Assembly (NCBI GenBank): GCA_020058965.1 | Contig: JAGVCY010000113.1 | Span: 1 to 6,596 of the forward strand | DNA: 6,596 bases | Reading direction: 5' to 3' | Source: Candidatus Omnitrophota bacterium | GTDB taxonomy: Bacteria; Omnitrophota; Gorgyraeia; 2-02-FULL-51-18; JAGOUK01 | In this document: piece after piece, positions 1-5,547 of the stretch | How the letters are laid out: each line of letters starts with the position of its first letter | Position numbering within the stretch: the stretch's first letter is position 1 | Made by a program: the position numbers and the translations under genes | The notes under the pieces: model-generated | Databases searched by the model: none | What the model was told of the DNA's origin: nothing | What the model saw: only the letters and a program-made list of their open reading frames with translations

Positions 1-17
1 CGACGCTCTTCCGATCT
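1..17 (+). other. Illumina TruSeq adapter remnant (sequencing artefact)
   Basis: The first 17 bases, CGACGCTCTTCCGATCT, are identical to the 3' end of the Illumina TruSeq universal / read-1 adapter. Genomic sequence starts directly after it: from position 18 the ruvB frame reads R-V-R-D-Y-A-Q-V-K, as expected for RuvB. In the same frame the adapter gives T-L-F-R-S, which does not belong to RuvB. This is untrimmed adapter at a contig end, not biology. Confidence 0.93.
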
Positions 18-365
18 CGCGTCCGGGATTACGCTCAGGTCAAGTCGGACGGCTCGGTGGACCGTGAGCTGACCCGCAAGGCACTCGAGGGGCAGGGAGT
101 GGATGCGGCGGGGTTGGACCCGATGGATCGGCGCGTCCTAAAGGCAATTATAGATATTTATGACGGAGGCCCGGTGGGTATCGAGTCCCTGGCGGCAACG
201 CTCAATGAAGAGTCTGACACGCTGGTCGATGTGGTTGAACCGTTTCTGCTAAAGGCGGGACTTTTAAAACGCTCGTCTAGGGGGCGATCTGCTACACGGC
301 GGGCCTATGAGCATTTTGGTCTGAAGCCCCGCGCTTCAGCTCAGGATGAAACGCTTTTTAGTTAA
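18..365 (+). CDS. ruvB: Holliday junction branch migration helicase RuvB, C-terminal part (5' truncated)
   Basis: This is the C-terminal ~115 residues of RuvB, the AAA+ motor that drives RuvA-bound Holliday junctions during recombinational repair. Visible are the end of the AAA+ small domain (RVRDYAQVK) and the C-terminal winged-helix DNA-binding domain. The winged-helix hallmarks are GLDPMDRRVLKAII, GGPVGIESLAATL, EPFLLKAGLLKR, RGRSATRRAYEHFG. The Walker A and B motifs and roughly two thirds of the usual ~340-residue protein lie beyond the contig edge. A GTG at 57 can be read as a start, but homologous residues continue upstream to position 18, so the gene is truncated by the contig end and does not start at 57. 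The stop is 6 bp before the spoIID-like gene, which suggests one transcript. Expected upstream partners ruvC and ruvA are not in the window. Identification is from remembered family motifs and is very secure. Confidence 0.96.
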   Translation, partial: RVRDYAQVKSDGSVDRELTRKALEGQGVDAAGLDPMDRRVLKAIIDIYDGGPVGIESLAATLNEESDTLVDVVEPFLLKAGLLKRSSRGRSATRRAYEHFGLKPRASAQDETLFS

Positions 366-371
366 TTCTCC

Positions 372-1562
372 ATGCGCAAGCGCGCTCTGCCATTAATTGC
401 CGTAAGTGTTTGGATATCGGGTAGTGTGTATTGTCTACCCGCACCATTGCGCCCGCCTGTTGCCACCACAGCCTCATTCCAAGCAGGCTTTGAATCGCGT
501 GATATCCGCGTGCTGATTTCCCAGGGGCAGGAGCTGCTCAAGCTTACGATTATGGGCGGGTATCGTGTGATCGACGCAAAATCTCAAAAAACACTTTCGA
601 TTTCGCGGCGGCTGGTAGGTGTGAATCTGCGGACACAGAACGGCGCGCTGATGATTGCCGGCGTGCGCTTTCCGGATGTCGTCGAAATTCATGCAGATCA
701 ACCAGCCGATTTGTTTATCAACAACCGGCCGTTTCGAGGATTTTTATCCGTGCACCGCCAGGTGGATGGCACGCTCGCGGTTGTGAATCACATTGATGTG
801 GAAGACTACCTGTATGGCGTGCTGTATCATGAGGTGGGTTCGTGGTGGCCGATGGAATCGCTCAAAGCTCAGGCCATCGCGGCGAGAACTTATGCGCTTT
901 ATGAAAAGCAATTCACCAAAAGCCGTATTTTTGATGTGTACAACAATCAATCTTCACAAATGTACGGCGGGGCGGACTCTGAGCGTTCGAGATCATCCGA
1001 AGCGGTTGATGCGACGCGCGGACAAGTGCTGACATTTCAAGGCAGGATGTTTGCCGCGTATTATCATGCGACCTGCGGGGGCGAAACGAGGGATTCGTCC
1101 GACTTGTGGAAGGTGAAGCTCCCTCCGCTTTCGGGCGGAGTCAAGTGCTCCTATTGCTGGTTCTCTCCCCACTACTCATGGAGTACGAAAATGGACATCA
1201 GCAAAATGGAGGAGCTGCTGAATGCGCATGGCATCAGCGTGGGGGCTATTCAATCAATGACTGTAGTTTCTCGATCCAACACAGGTCGGGCGCTTTTGGC
1301 GGAGATCAAAGGGTCTGTTGGAGATAACACGATTAGCGCAAAGGACCTTCGGCTGTGGGTCGGACCGACGGTGGTGCGGAGCGAAAATTTCGAAATCCAT
1401 CTGCGCTGGGGTAAAATCATCTTTGACGGCAAAGGGTGGGGGCATGGTGTTGGGATGTGTCAGTGGGGCGCGTTAGGGCAGTCGATTCTTGGAAAAAAAC
1501 ATGACGAGATTCTTGAGTTATATTATCCGGGATCTCAGCTAACCAGAATTTACGAAGCATGA
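372..1562 (+). CDS. Secreted SpoIID/LytB-domain protein (peptidoglycan lytic transglycosylase-like)
   Basis: A 396-residue exported protein of the SpoIID/LytB (amidase enhancer) family. Sporulating members cleave glycan strands stripped of stem peptides; relatives in non-sporulators are thought to remodel peptidoglycan. Residues 1-21 look like a signal peptide (MRKR, then a hydrophobic run). The family core is IDVEDYLYGVLYHEVGSWWP (141-160) followed by SLKAQAIAARTYALYE. Glu154 aligns with the catalytic glutamate of SpoIID. Further on are YYHATCGGET (230-239), a CxxC at Cys259/Cys262 followed by SPHYSW, and the C-terminal signature GKGWGHGVGMCQWGALGQ (353-370). His232, Cys235, Cys259 and Cys262 could form a metal site, since Clostridioides SpoIID binds zinc near this segment (inference). 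The ATG at 372 has no clear Shine-Dalgarno but sits 6 bp after ruvB. The cysteine at residue 21 is not in a lipobox. No sporulation genes are nearby, so a role in sporulation is not implied. Confidence 0.93.
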   Translation: MRKRALPLIAVSVWISGSVYCLPAPLRPPVATTASFQAGFESRDIRVLISQGQELLKLTIMGGYRVIDAKSQKTLSISRRLVGVNLRTQNGALMIAGVRFPDVVEIHADQPADLFINNRPFRGFLSVHRQVDGTLAVVNHIDVEDYLYGVLYHEVGSWWPMESLKAQAIAARTYALYEKQFTKSRIFDVYNNQSSQMYGGADSERSRSSEAVDATRGQVLTFQGRMFAAYYHATCGGETRDSSDLWKVKLPPLSGGVKCSYCWFSPHYSWSTKMDISKMEELLNAHGISVGAIQSMTVVSRSNTGRALLAEIKGSVGDNTISAKDLRLWVGPTVVRSENFEIHLRWGKIIFDGKGWGHGVGMCQWGALGQSILGKKHDEILELYYPGSQLTRIYEA

Positions 1563-1921
1563 CGAATGAAGCGGCTGATAAAATTAATGAGCGAAACGGG
1601 ATGCTGGATGAAGGGCTCGGGCGAGCGCTCGCTGACAGGTTGTCAGCTGAGGAAAAGTTGATTCGGGATCGAGAGCTTGTCGAGCAGGCACACAGGTATT
1701 TTGGCGGACTGAACGATCAGGAGCGCGAATTATTGGGATTGGAGAGAGTTGCTGATCAGTCGGCCGAAGAGCATATTCCGGAATTAATCTTGGAAAGCGA
1801 CGAAGGCAAAGTGCGGCCTGCGGACGGCAGGAACACAGCTTATACGAGGGAATGGGCTTGGGCTGTGGCCAGCGTTATGGCTTTTGCGGTCGTGCTGCTA
1901 TGGGTGATTCGAGGAAATTAA
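1559..1921 (+). CDS. Hypothetical small tail-anchored membrane protein
   Basis: I do not recognise this 120-residue protein. Its ATG overlaps the stop of the spoIID-like gene in an ATGA (4 bp), a typical translational-coupling arrangement, so it is probably expressed with it. Residues 1-95 are charged, mainly acidic and apparently helical, with no signal peptide; a central segment reads HRYFGGLNDQERELLGLE (46-63). One hydrophobic helix follows at about 98-117 (WAWAVASVMAFAVVLLWVI), ending in RGN. The predicted topology is a cytoplasmic domain anchored by its C-terminus. It could link cytoplasmic events to the secreted SpoIID-like enzyme, but that is speculation from gene order. The coding call rests on the uninterrupted frame, the 4-bp overlap and the sensible membrane segment. 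Confidence 0.8.
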   Translation: MTNEAADKINERNGMLDEGLGRALADRLSAEEKLIRDRELVEQAHRYFGGLNDQERELLGLERVADQSAEEHIPELILESDEGKVRPADGRNTAYTREWAWAVASVMAFAVVLLWVIRGN

Positions 1922-1945
1922 GCGTAAGGTAGCGGAGTCGCTTAA
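1918..1945. terminator. Possible weak bidirectional terminator hairpin between convergent genes
   Basis: A perfect 7-bp inverted repeat, TTAAGCG (1918-1924) and CGCTTAA (1939-1945), flanks a 14-base loop. It sits exactly where the plus-strand small membrane protein gene and the minus-strand TIGR04073-like gene converge, and the two stop codons lie inside the arms. Only three of seven pairs are G:C and there is no T-run, so it would be a weak terminator at best. Position and symmetry are its only support. Confidence 0.27.
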
Positions 1946-2289
1946 ACTTGCTCCGGCATCATGACGGGCTCAAATTTTTCGGGGGCGGCAAAGGGAAAGG
2001 TGGCGACTTCGTAGATTCCGGCTCCAGTTCGCGCGATCGCCAGGCCAACGCCGCGGGCAAGTCCCGTGGTCCATGCCTCGAACCCGTTTCGCTCTTTGGC
2101 AAATTTATCGACTGTGACAGGCGCGTCCAGCCAACCGGTCACTCCGTTGTGGAGTCCCCGATGAAGCTTTTTTGCCGCGGTGTAATTTGACGGCGGGTTC
2201 GAATCGGCTCGCAGCGGCGAGGACGCCAAAAGAATGAGAGAAAAAACTGATAAAAACACAATTCGATGGACGCAAGTTGAATGGTTCAT
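1942..2289 (-). CDS. Exosortase system-associated secreted protein, TIGR04073-like
   Basis: A small exported protein (115 residues from the ATG at 2289). Residues 1-28 form a signal peptide with hydrophobic core IVFLSVFSLILLASS and a likely cut after LRA. The mature part matches my memory of TIGR04073, whose members are described as associated with exosortase/PEP-CTERM genomes; their molecular function is unknown. Hallmarks are KLHRGLHNGVTGWLDAP (41-57), then a glycine-rich stretch GLARGVGLAIARTGAGIYEV (76-95), then TFPFAAPEKFEP (97-108) near the C-terminus. The glycines (76, 80, 82, 89, 91) resemble a glycine zipper, which could pack helices or associate with membrane. An in-frame GTG at 2304 would add five residues; the ATG is preferred, although neither has a clear ribosome binding site. 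The gene is on the opposite strand to everything around it, so it is a single-gene transcript. No exosortase or PEP-CTERM protein is visible in the window. Confidence 0.85.
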   Translation of the reverse strand: MNHSTCVHRIVFLSVFSLILLASSPLRADSNPPSNYTAAKKLHRGLHNGVTGWLDAPVTVDKFAKERNGFEAWTTGLARGVGLAIARTGAGIYEVATFPFAAPEKFEPVMMPEQV

Positions 2290-2332
2290 ATCAAAAGAAT
2301 ACACCCACGAGAATTCAGCGTCAAGCTATGAC

Positions 2333-2361
2333 TTATCGGCAGTAGTTTATTGACCTATAAA
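2333..2361 (+). promoter_or_regulatory. Weak candidate promoter for the TPR-like gene
   Basis: In the 88-bp divergent gap, TATAAA (2356-2361) resembles a sigma-70 -10 box (5 of 6). TTATCG (2333-2338) lies 17 bp upstream as a poor -35 (3 of 6). The predicted start of transcription would be only about 10 bases before the ATG and would clip the ribosome binding site, which counts against it. A promoter must exist somewhere in this gap because the upstream neighbour is on the other strand. Confidence 0.2.
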
Positions 2362-2363
2362 AT

Positions 2364-2370
2364 AAAGGAA
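2364..2370 (+). promoter_or_regulatory. Ribosome binding site of the TPR-like gene
   Basis: AAAGGAA at 2364-2370 lies 7 bases before the ATG at 2378, a normal Shine-Dalgarno position. It decides the start: the second ATG at 2387 (Met4) is less well placed. Confidence 0.6.
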
Positions 2371-2377
2371 TACAGGT

Positions 2378-2863
2378 ATGAGCACAATGTTAAAAAAAGC
2401 AGCCGCAACTCTCTTTGTTCTGATGATGATCGTTCGACCGACTTTCGCTTACCAGGTACCGCAGAAAGCGCGAGACGATGCGCGTCATTACAGCCAAATG
2501 GCACGAGAAATGTTTTCGAACGGGCGGACAACGGACGGGGTGAAACTTCTCCGTTTGGCGATCAAGACCAATCCCTTCGAACCATCCTATCGGATGGATT
2601 TTGTGACAATTATGAGCAAGCGAGGGGAATTGAGTCTTAAAGAGGGGAATCGCCGCGAAGCCATTGTTGTTTTTAAAAATGTCGAAGAGCAGCTGATGGC
2701 AGCGGCCAAGCTTTTTAAGATGAGCGGCGATAATTCCAATTCGGCTTATGCCCTGATGCAGGTCAGTCAAATCTATAGGTATGTTTATCAAAATGAAGGC
2801 GTTGCGCGCGGATATGTTCAAAAAGCACTGGAAATTGACCCCGGCGCGTCTCGCCCCAGGTAG
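2378..2863 (+). CDS. Exported TPR-like repeat protein, function unknown
   Basis: A 161-residue protein with a signal peptide at 1-24 (MSTMLKK, hydrophobic core, likely cleavage at TFA before YQ). The mature part is nearly all helical. A first helix pair spans about 31-66 (HYSQMAREMFSNGR, then GVKLLRLAIKTNPFEP), a second about 83-112, and a third about 122-156. The third ends in ARGYVQKALEIDPG, which strongly resembles a tetratricopeptide repeat. Proteins of this kind usually act as periplasmic scaffolds for protein-protein contacts. With about three repeats and no catalytic motif, the partner cannot be named. It is the first plus-strand gene after the inverted TIGR04073-like gene, and is followed 94 bp later by the FecR-domain gene. 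The pair may belong to one envelope system, but the spacing and separate AT-rich leaders argue against a tight operon. Confidence 0.85.
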   Translation: MSTMLKKAAATLFVLMMIVRPTFAYQVPQKARDDARHYSQMAREMFSNGRTTDGVKLLRLAIKTNPFEPSYRMDFVTIMSKRGELSLKEGNRREAIVVFKNVEEQLMAAAKLFKMSGDNSNSAYALMQVSQIYRYVYQNEGVARGYVQKALEIDPGASRPR

Positions 2864-2920
2864 AGCCGGATTTGCCCCAACAGACCAGATCACCACGCCA
2901 AATAAATATCTTACCCGCTC

Positions 2921-2949
2921 TTGTTTATAGATTGAAATTAATGTATATT
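2921..2949 (+). promoter_or_regulatory. Candidate sigma-70-type promoter upstream of the FecR-domain gene
   Basis: TATATT (2944-2949, 5 of 6 to the -10 consensus) lies 17 bp downstream of TTGTTT (2921-2926, 3 of 6 to the -35 consensus). Both are in the most AT-rich part of the window (about 2895-3000). Transcription would start around 2956, almost at the ATG at 2958, and no Shine-Dalgarno is present, so the message could be leaderless. The -35 is weak, and AT-rich DNA gives such matches by chance. Confidence 0.33.
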
Positions 2950-2957
2950 ATTGTCTA

Positions 2958-3752
2958 ATGAAGTTAATTAGATTATGTAAAATAACTATATCAATGATGC
3001 TTGCGCTTGGAATTTGCATAAGCCAAGCGACGGCGGCGACCCTCAATATCGGACAAGAGAAGCCGCTGATCGTAGCTTCCGTCAAAGGCGGAGCGTGGAA
3101 AAGTGCGGCGGGGGACCCTTCGATACGAACCAGCATTAAGCCGGGTGATGCCATTCGACCCGGTGAGCGTTTGGAGACTTTTCAAACCAATGAAATTCAG
3201 GTGGCCCTGGATCCTGAAGGAAAGAATCTCATCGCCATTCAGGGCTCCTTCAGCTTTCGGAGGAATGTAAAAGGAACCGATATTCACTTGGACCGCGGCC
3301 GAGCTTTGGCTGTTCTGGACGGTCTCAAGAATCAAGAAAAATTCACTATCACAACGCCTATCGGGGTCGCGACGGTGCGTGGAACGCGATTTGCCGTTAA
3401 CGCCCCGTTATCTGCGATGGATGTTAAAACTTATAAGGGCGAGGTGCGGGTTCAGGCCCTGTCGGCGCAGACGGAGCGTCCCATCGGCCGATCTGTTGAT
3501 GTAAAAAAAGGATATAAAACACATTTCACGGCTGATTCCAAGGAACTCCTCACCGTCAGCGAACTCAGTCCGAGAGATACCATGGAATATCAGGAGATGT
3601 TTAAACGAATTAGGGACACTCAAAAAATTTTGCGCTCGCAGGGGAGATCGTGGTTTTTGTCTTCTGAGGAGCCGCCTCGATCGTTCTCGGTTCCGGCTGC
3701 CGAGAACAGCGATAATGGTGCAAGTAAAACCGGGCACGCAATCGTTTTTTAA
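2958..3752 (+). CDS. Secreted FecR-domain protein
   Basis: A 264-residue exported protein. Residues 1-27 form a signal peptide (MKLIRLCKIT, then ISMMLALGICISQATA), likely cut near ATA. The FecR domain spans about 38-166: VASVKGGAWK (39-48), IKPGDAIRPGERLET (60-74), then strands rich in alternating hydrophobics. The diagnostic TTPIGVATVRGTRFAV (132-147) and YKGEVRV (159-165) complete it. The classical FecR is an inner-membrane anti-sigma regulator of ferric citrate uptake. This protein has no sigma factor or TonB receptor beside it and no internal membrane anchor, so iron signalling should not be assumed. Secreted FecR-only proteins are common in PVC and delta-type genomes with unclear roles. 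Residues 205-230 look helical (DTMEYQEMFKRIRDTQKIL) and the C-terminal ~30 residues look disordered. The start codon has no Shine-Dalgarno. The 3' end overlaps the next reading frame if that gene starts at 3715. Confidence 0.9.
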   Translation: MKLIRLCKITISMMLALGICISQATAATLNIGQEKPLIVASVKGGAWKSAAGDPSIRTSIKPGDAIRPGERLETFQTNEIQVALDPEGKNLIAIQGSFSFRRNVKGTDIHLDRGRALAVLDGLKNQEKFTITTPIGVATVRGTRFAVNAPLSAMDVKTYKGEVRVQALSAQTERPIGRSVDVKKGYKTHFTADSKELLTVSELSPRDTMEYQEMFKRIRDTQKILRSQGRSWFLSSEEPPRSFSVPAAENSDNGASKTGHAIVF

Positions 3753-4479
3753 GATACAATCCCTGCTCGTGAAAAATTTAATTGACCCAATTCGATTGCT
3801 GGAATCTGTGTCTTCCCGCTGGTCTTTACCTGCGCGCGTATTGGAGGAATTGTCGCGGGATCCCGAGTGCTTGGAGGCCTATTCTACTCATGTGGGCGTT
3901 CACCATGCATTTACATTAAGGACCCATACCATCTGTGTGCTGGACTGCTACGAAAGGCATTTTGCTCAGCGGTCGGGGCTCAATCCATCGGAGCGATCGG
4001 CATTTAGGCTTTTTTTAGCGTTACACGATATTGGAAAGCCCCGGGCCATTTTGGCCGGAAACAAGCGCTGGCAGCACCGTTTCACCGTGGACATGATCCG
4101 AAGCAGGCGGCAGTCGTGGCCGGTGGATGACCTCGAGTTTGGAAATTGGATGGCGTTGGTTGACGGCGATCCGGTCGGAGCATACCTTAAACATGAAGTT
4201 GAATTGTCCGAGGCGGCATCTGCCGCGCGGAGCATGATGGCGCGATCGTCGCTGACGCCGAAGGCATTTTGGAAGACGCTTCTTACCTATTATCAGTGCG
4301 ATGTTTCGGCATACACGCGCCGCGGAGGAATCATGAATTCCTTGGACGGCCTCTTTGAATGGGATGCGGCAGGAGAGATATTGATGGATGATTTATCGGG
4401 ATTGCTCCGATTTTCGGAATCAACCGAGGGGTCGGTGCGCTGTTTGGAAATGGCCATATTTGGAGACGGTTCTGCATGA
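3715..4479 (+). CDS. HD-domain protein (putative metal-dependent phosphohydrolase)
   Basis: A 254-residue cytoplasmic protein with an HD-superfamily pattern: His71 (LRTHTICVLDCY), the His104-Asp105 doublet in FLALHDIGKPRA, His121, and a distal Asp196 in YYQCDVSAYT. The H...HD...D set is what binds the metal ion in HD phosphohydrolases and in the HD domains of some nucleotidyltransferases. No nucleotidyltransferase or GGDEF-type domain is attached, and the substrate cannot be told from sequence. The start is uncertain. The ATG at 3715 overlaps the FecR-domain gene by 38 bp; an in-frame GTG at 3769 would leave a 16-bp gap and give 236 residues; a GTG at 3808 is also possible. None has a clear ribosome binding site. 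All HD residues lie downstream of every candidate. The stop overlaps the queA start in an ATGA, implying translational coupling with queA. Confidence 0.86.
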   Translation: MVQVKPGTQSFFKIQSLLVKNLIDPIRLLESVSSRWSLPARVLEELSRDPECLEAYSTHVGVHHAFTLRTHTICVLDCYERHFAQRSGLNPSERSAFRLFLALHDIGKPRAILAGNKRWQHRFTVDMIRSRRQSWPVDDLEFGNWMALVDGDPVGAYLKHEVELSEAASAARSMMARSSLTPKAFWKTLLTYYQCDVSAYTRRGGIMNSLDGLFEWDAAGEILMDDLSGLLRFSESTEGSVRCLEMAIFGDGSA

Positions 4480-5534
4480 AAAATACAGAAGATTTGGAGC
4501 AGGGCCGCCGCCGAGAAAGTATACATCGGCTGGAAGACTTTGACTATGTCCTGCCCGCGGAGCGGATCGCCCAAGAGCCTCTGTCGGATCGTTTATCATC
4601 CCGGCTTTTGATCGCCAGTCGAAAAACGGATGCGCTTACTGACGGCCGATTTTCTCAGATTACCGATTTTTTTGAGCCGGGCGATGTGTTGGTGATAAAC
4701 GATTCGAGGGTTTTTCCTGCTCGGCTTGAAGGGGTTAAATCCACCGGAGGTAAAGTGGAATTGCTTTTGGTCGAACCGGTGGACGCCGAGGAGCGTCGTT
4801 GGAGGGTGTTGTGCCGGCCGCATCTCAAAGAAGGGCAAACGCTGACAATCGGAAATGCAACGGTTCACTGCAAGGGGCGATCTGCCGCCGGGTATTTTGA
4901 AGTGGAGTTTGAAGGCATGAGCGGCAGGGATCTGGCGCGTGAATCGGGGGAGATGCCGCTGCCTCCTTATATCAAGCGAAAGCCAGACGCTTCGGATCGG
5001 GAGCGGTATCAGACGGTTTATTCCCGCCAGGAGGGATCGATTGCCGCGCCGACCGCAGGGCTGCACTTTACGCCGGATTTACTTGAGCGAATTCGGCTGA
5101 TGGGGGTCGAATGCGTTAAGGTTACACTGCATGTCGGTTACGGAACATTTCAGATGGTTCGAGACATTGACCGGCACGATATGCATGCGGAGCGGTTTGA
5201 ACTTTCCGAACCATCCGCGAAGTCCATCAATCGAGCGATCCAGGAAAAGAAAAGAGTGTGGGCGGTGGGAACAACCTCCGCCCGGGTGCTCGAGACCTGT
5301 GTTCAGGGCGGGCGAGTGATTGCCGGCGCGGGCGAGACAAATCTGTTTATCGTGCCTCCGTTTGAATTCGAGGCGGTGGGAGGCTTGATTACAAATTTTC
5401 ATTTACCCAAATCAACGCTTTTAATGCTCGTCGCCGCTTTTATGGGGCGCGACCGGATGCGGCGCGCGTACGACCATGCAGTCACAAGCGGTTACCGGTT
5501 TTATTCCTACGGCGACGCAATGATCGTTTTTTGA
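4476..5534 (+). CDS. queA: S-adenosylmethionine:tRNA ribosyltransferase-isomerase QueA
   Basis: QueA transfers and isomerises the ribosyl part of S-adenosylmethionine onto preQ1 in tRNA, making epoxyqueuosine at wobble position 34. At 352 residues it has the normal family length and all recognisable blocks in order: LEDFDYVLPAERIAQEP (19-35), NDSRVFPARL (75-84), GGKVELLL (91-98), MPLPPYIKR (160-168), RYQTVY (178-183), AAPTAGLHFT (190-199), TLHVGYGTF (217-225), GTTSARVLE (265-273), NFHLPKSTLLMLV (307-319), YRFYSYGDAM (340-349). About 17 extra residues precede the usual N-terminus (typical members start right at the LEDFDY-like segment). The ATG at 4476 overlaps the HD gene stop by 4 bp, and no ATG or GTG closer to the conserved block exists, only a TTG at 4494. 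It is followed 13 bp later by a membrane protein gene and then tgt, which acts in the same pathway. Confidence 0.97.
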   Translation: MKNTEDLEQGRRRESIHRLEDFDYVLPAERIAQEPLSDRLSSRLLIASRKTDALTDGRFSQITDFFEPGDVLVINDSRVFPARLEGVKSTGGKVELLLVEPVDAEERRWRVLCRPHLKEGQTLTIGNATVHCKGRSAAGYFEVEFEGMSGRDLARESGEMPLPPYIKRKPDASDRERYQTVYSRQEGSIAAPTAGLHFTPDLLERIRLMGVECVKVTLHVGYGTFQMVRDIDRHDMHAERFELSEPSAKSINRAIQEKKRVWAVGTTSARVLETCVQGGRVIAGAGETNLFIVPPFEFEAVGGLITNFHLPKSTLLMLVAAFMGRDRMRRAYDHAVTSGYRFYSYGDAMIVF

Positions 5535-5535
5535 T

Positions 5536-5539
5536 GGAG
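5536..5539 (+). promoter_or_regulatory. Shine-Dalgarno site of the membrane protein gene
   Basis: GGAG, within GGAGCGGG, ends 8 bases before the ATG at 5548. It is the best-formed ribosome binding site in the window and supports this as a real, independently initiated gene with start at 5548, not the later in-frame ATG at 5560 (Met5). Confidence 0.6.
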
Positions 5540-5547
5540 CGGGTATA

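Noticed and set aside
57..365. GTG at 57 as the genuine start of a 102-residue protein
   Set aside because: RuvB homology continues upstream in frame to position 18, so this is an internal codon of a truncated ruvB.
744..950. Minus-strand and alternative-frame open frames inside the spoIID-like gene
   Set aside because: They overlap a well-supported gene, lack ribosome binding sites and show no recognisable domain or protein-like composition.
2390..2896. 168-residue minus-strand open frame opposite the TPR-like gene
   Set aside because: The plus-strand frame has a signal peptide, a Shine-Dalgarno and a TPR pattern. The minus frame has irregular composition with no segment that looks like a domain.
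2958..3020. Possible lipoprotein signal (LGIC) in the FecR-domain protein
   Set aside because: Isoleucine precedes the cysteine where Gly, Ala or Ser is expected, and a good signal peptidase I site (ATA) follows.
3739..3752. T-run ATCGTTTTTTAAG at the end of the FecR-domain gene as an intrinsic terminator
   Set aside because: No GC-rich hairpin precedes the T-run. A similar ATCGTTTTTT ends queA and simply encodes Ile-Val-Phe-stop in both.
4440..4480. preQ1 riboswitch upstream of queA
   Set aside because: queA starts inside the preceding coding sequence with a 4-bp overlap, leaving no leader, and no aptamer-like pattern was seen.
4596..5066. 156-residue minus-strand open frame inside queA
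   Set aside because: It is a shadow of queA, whose conserved motifs fill the same DNA.
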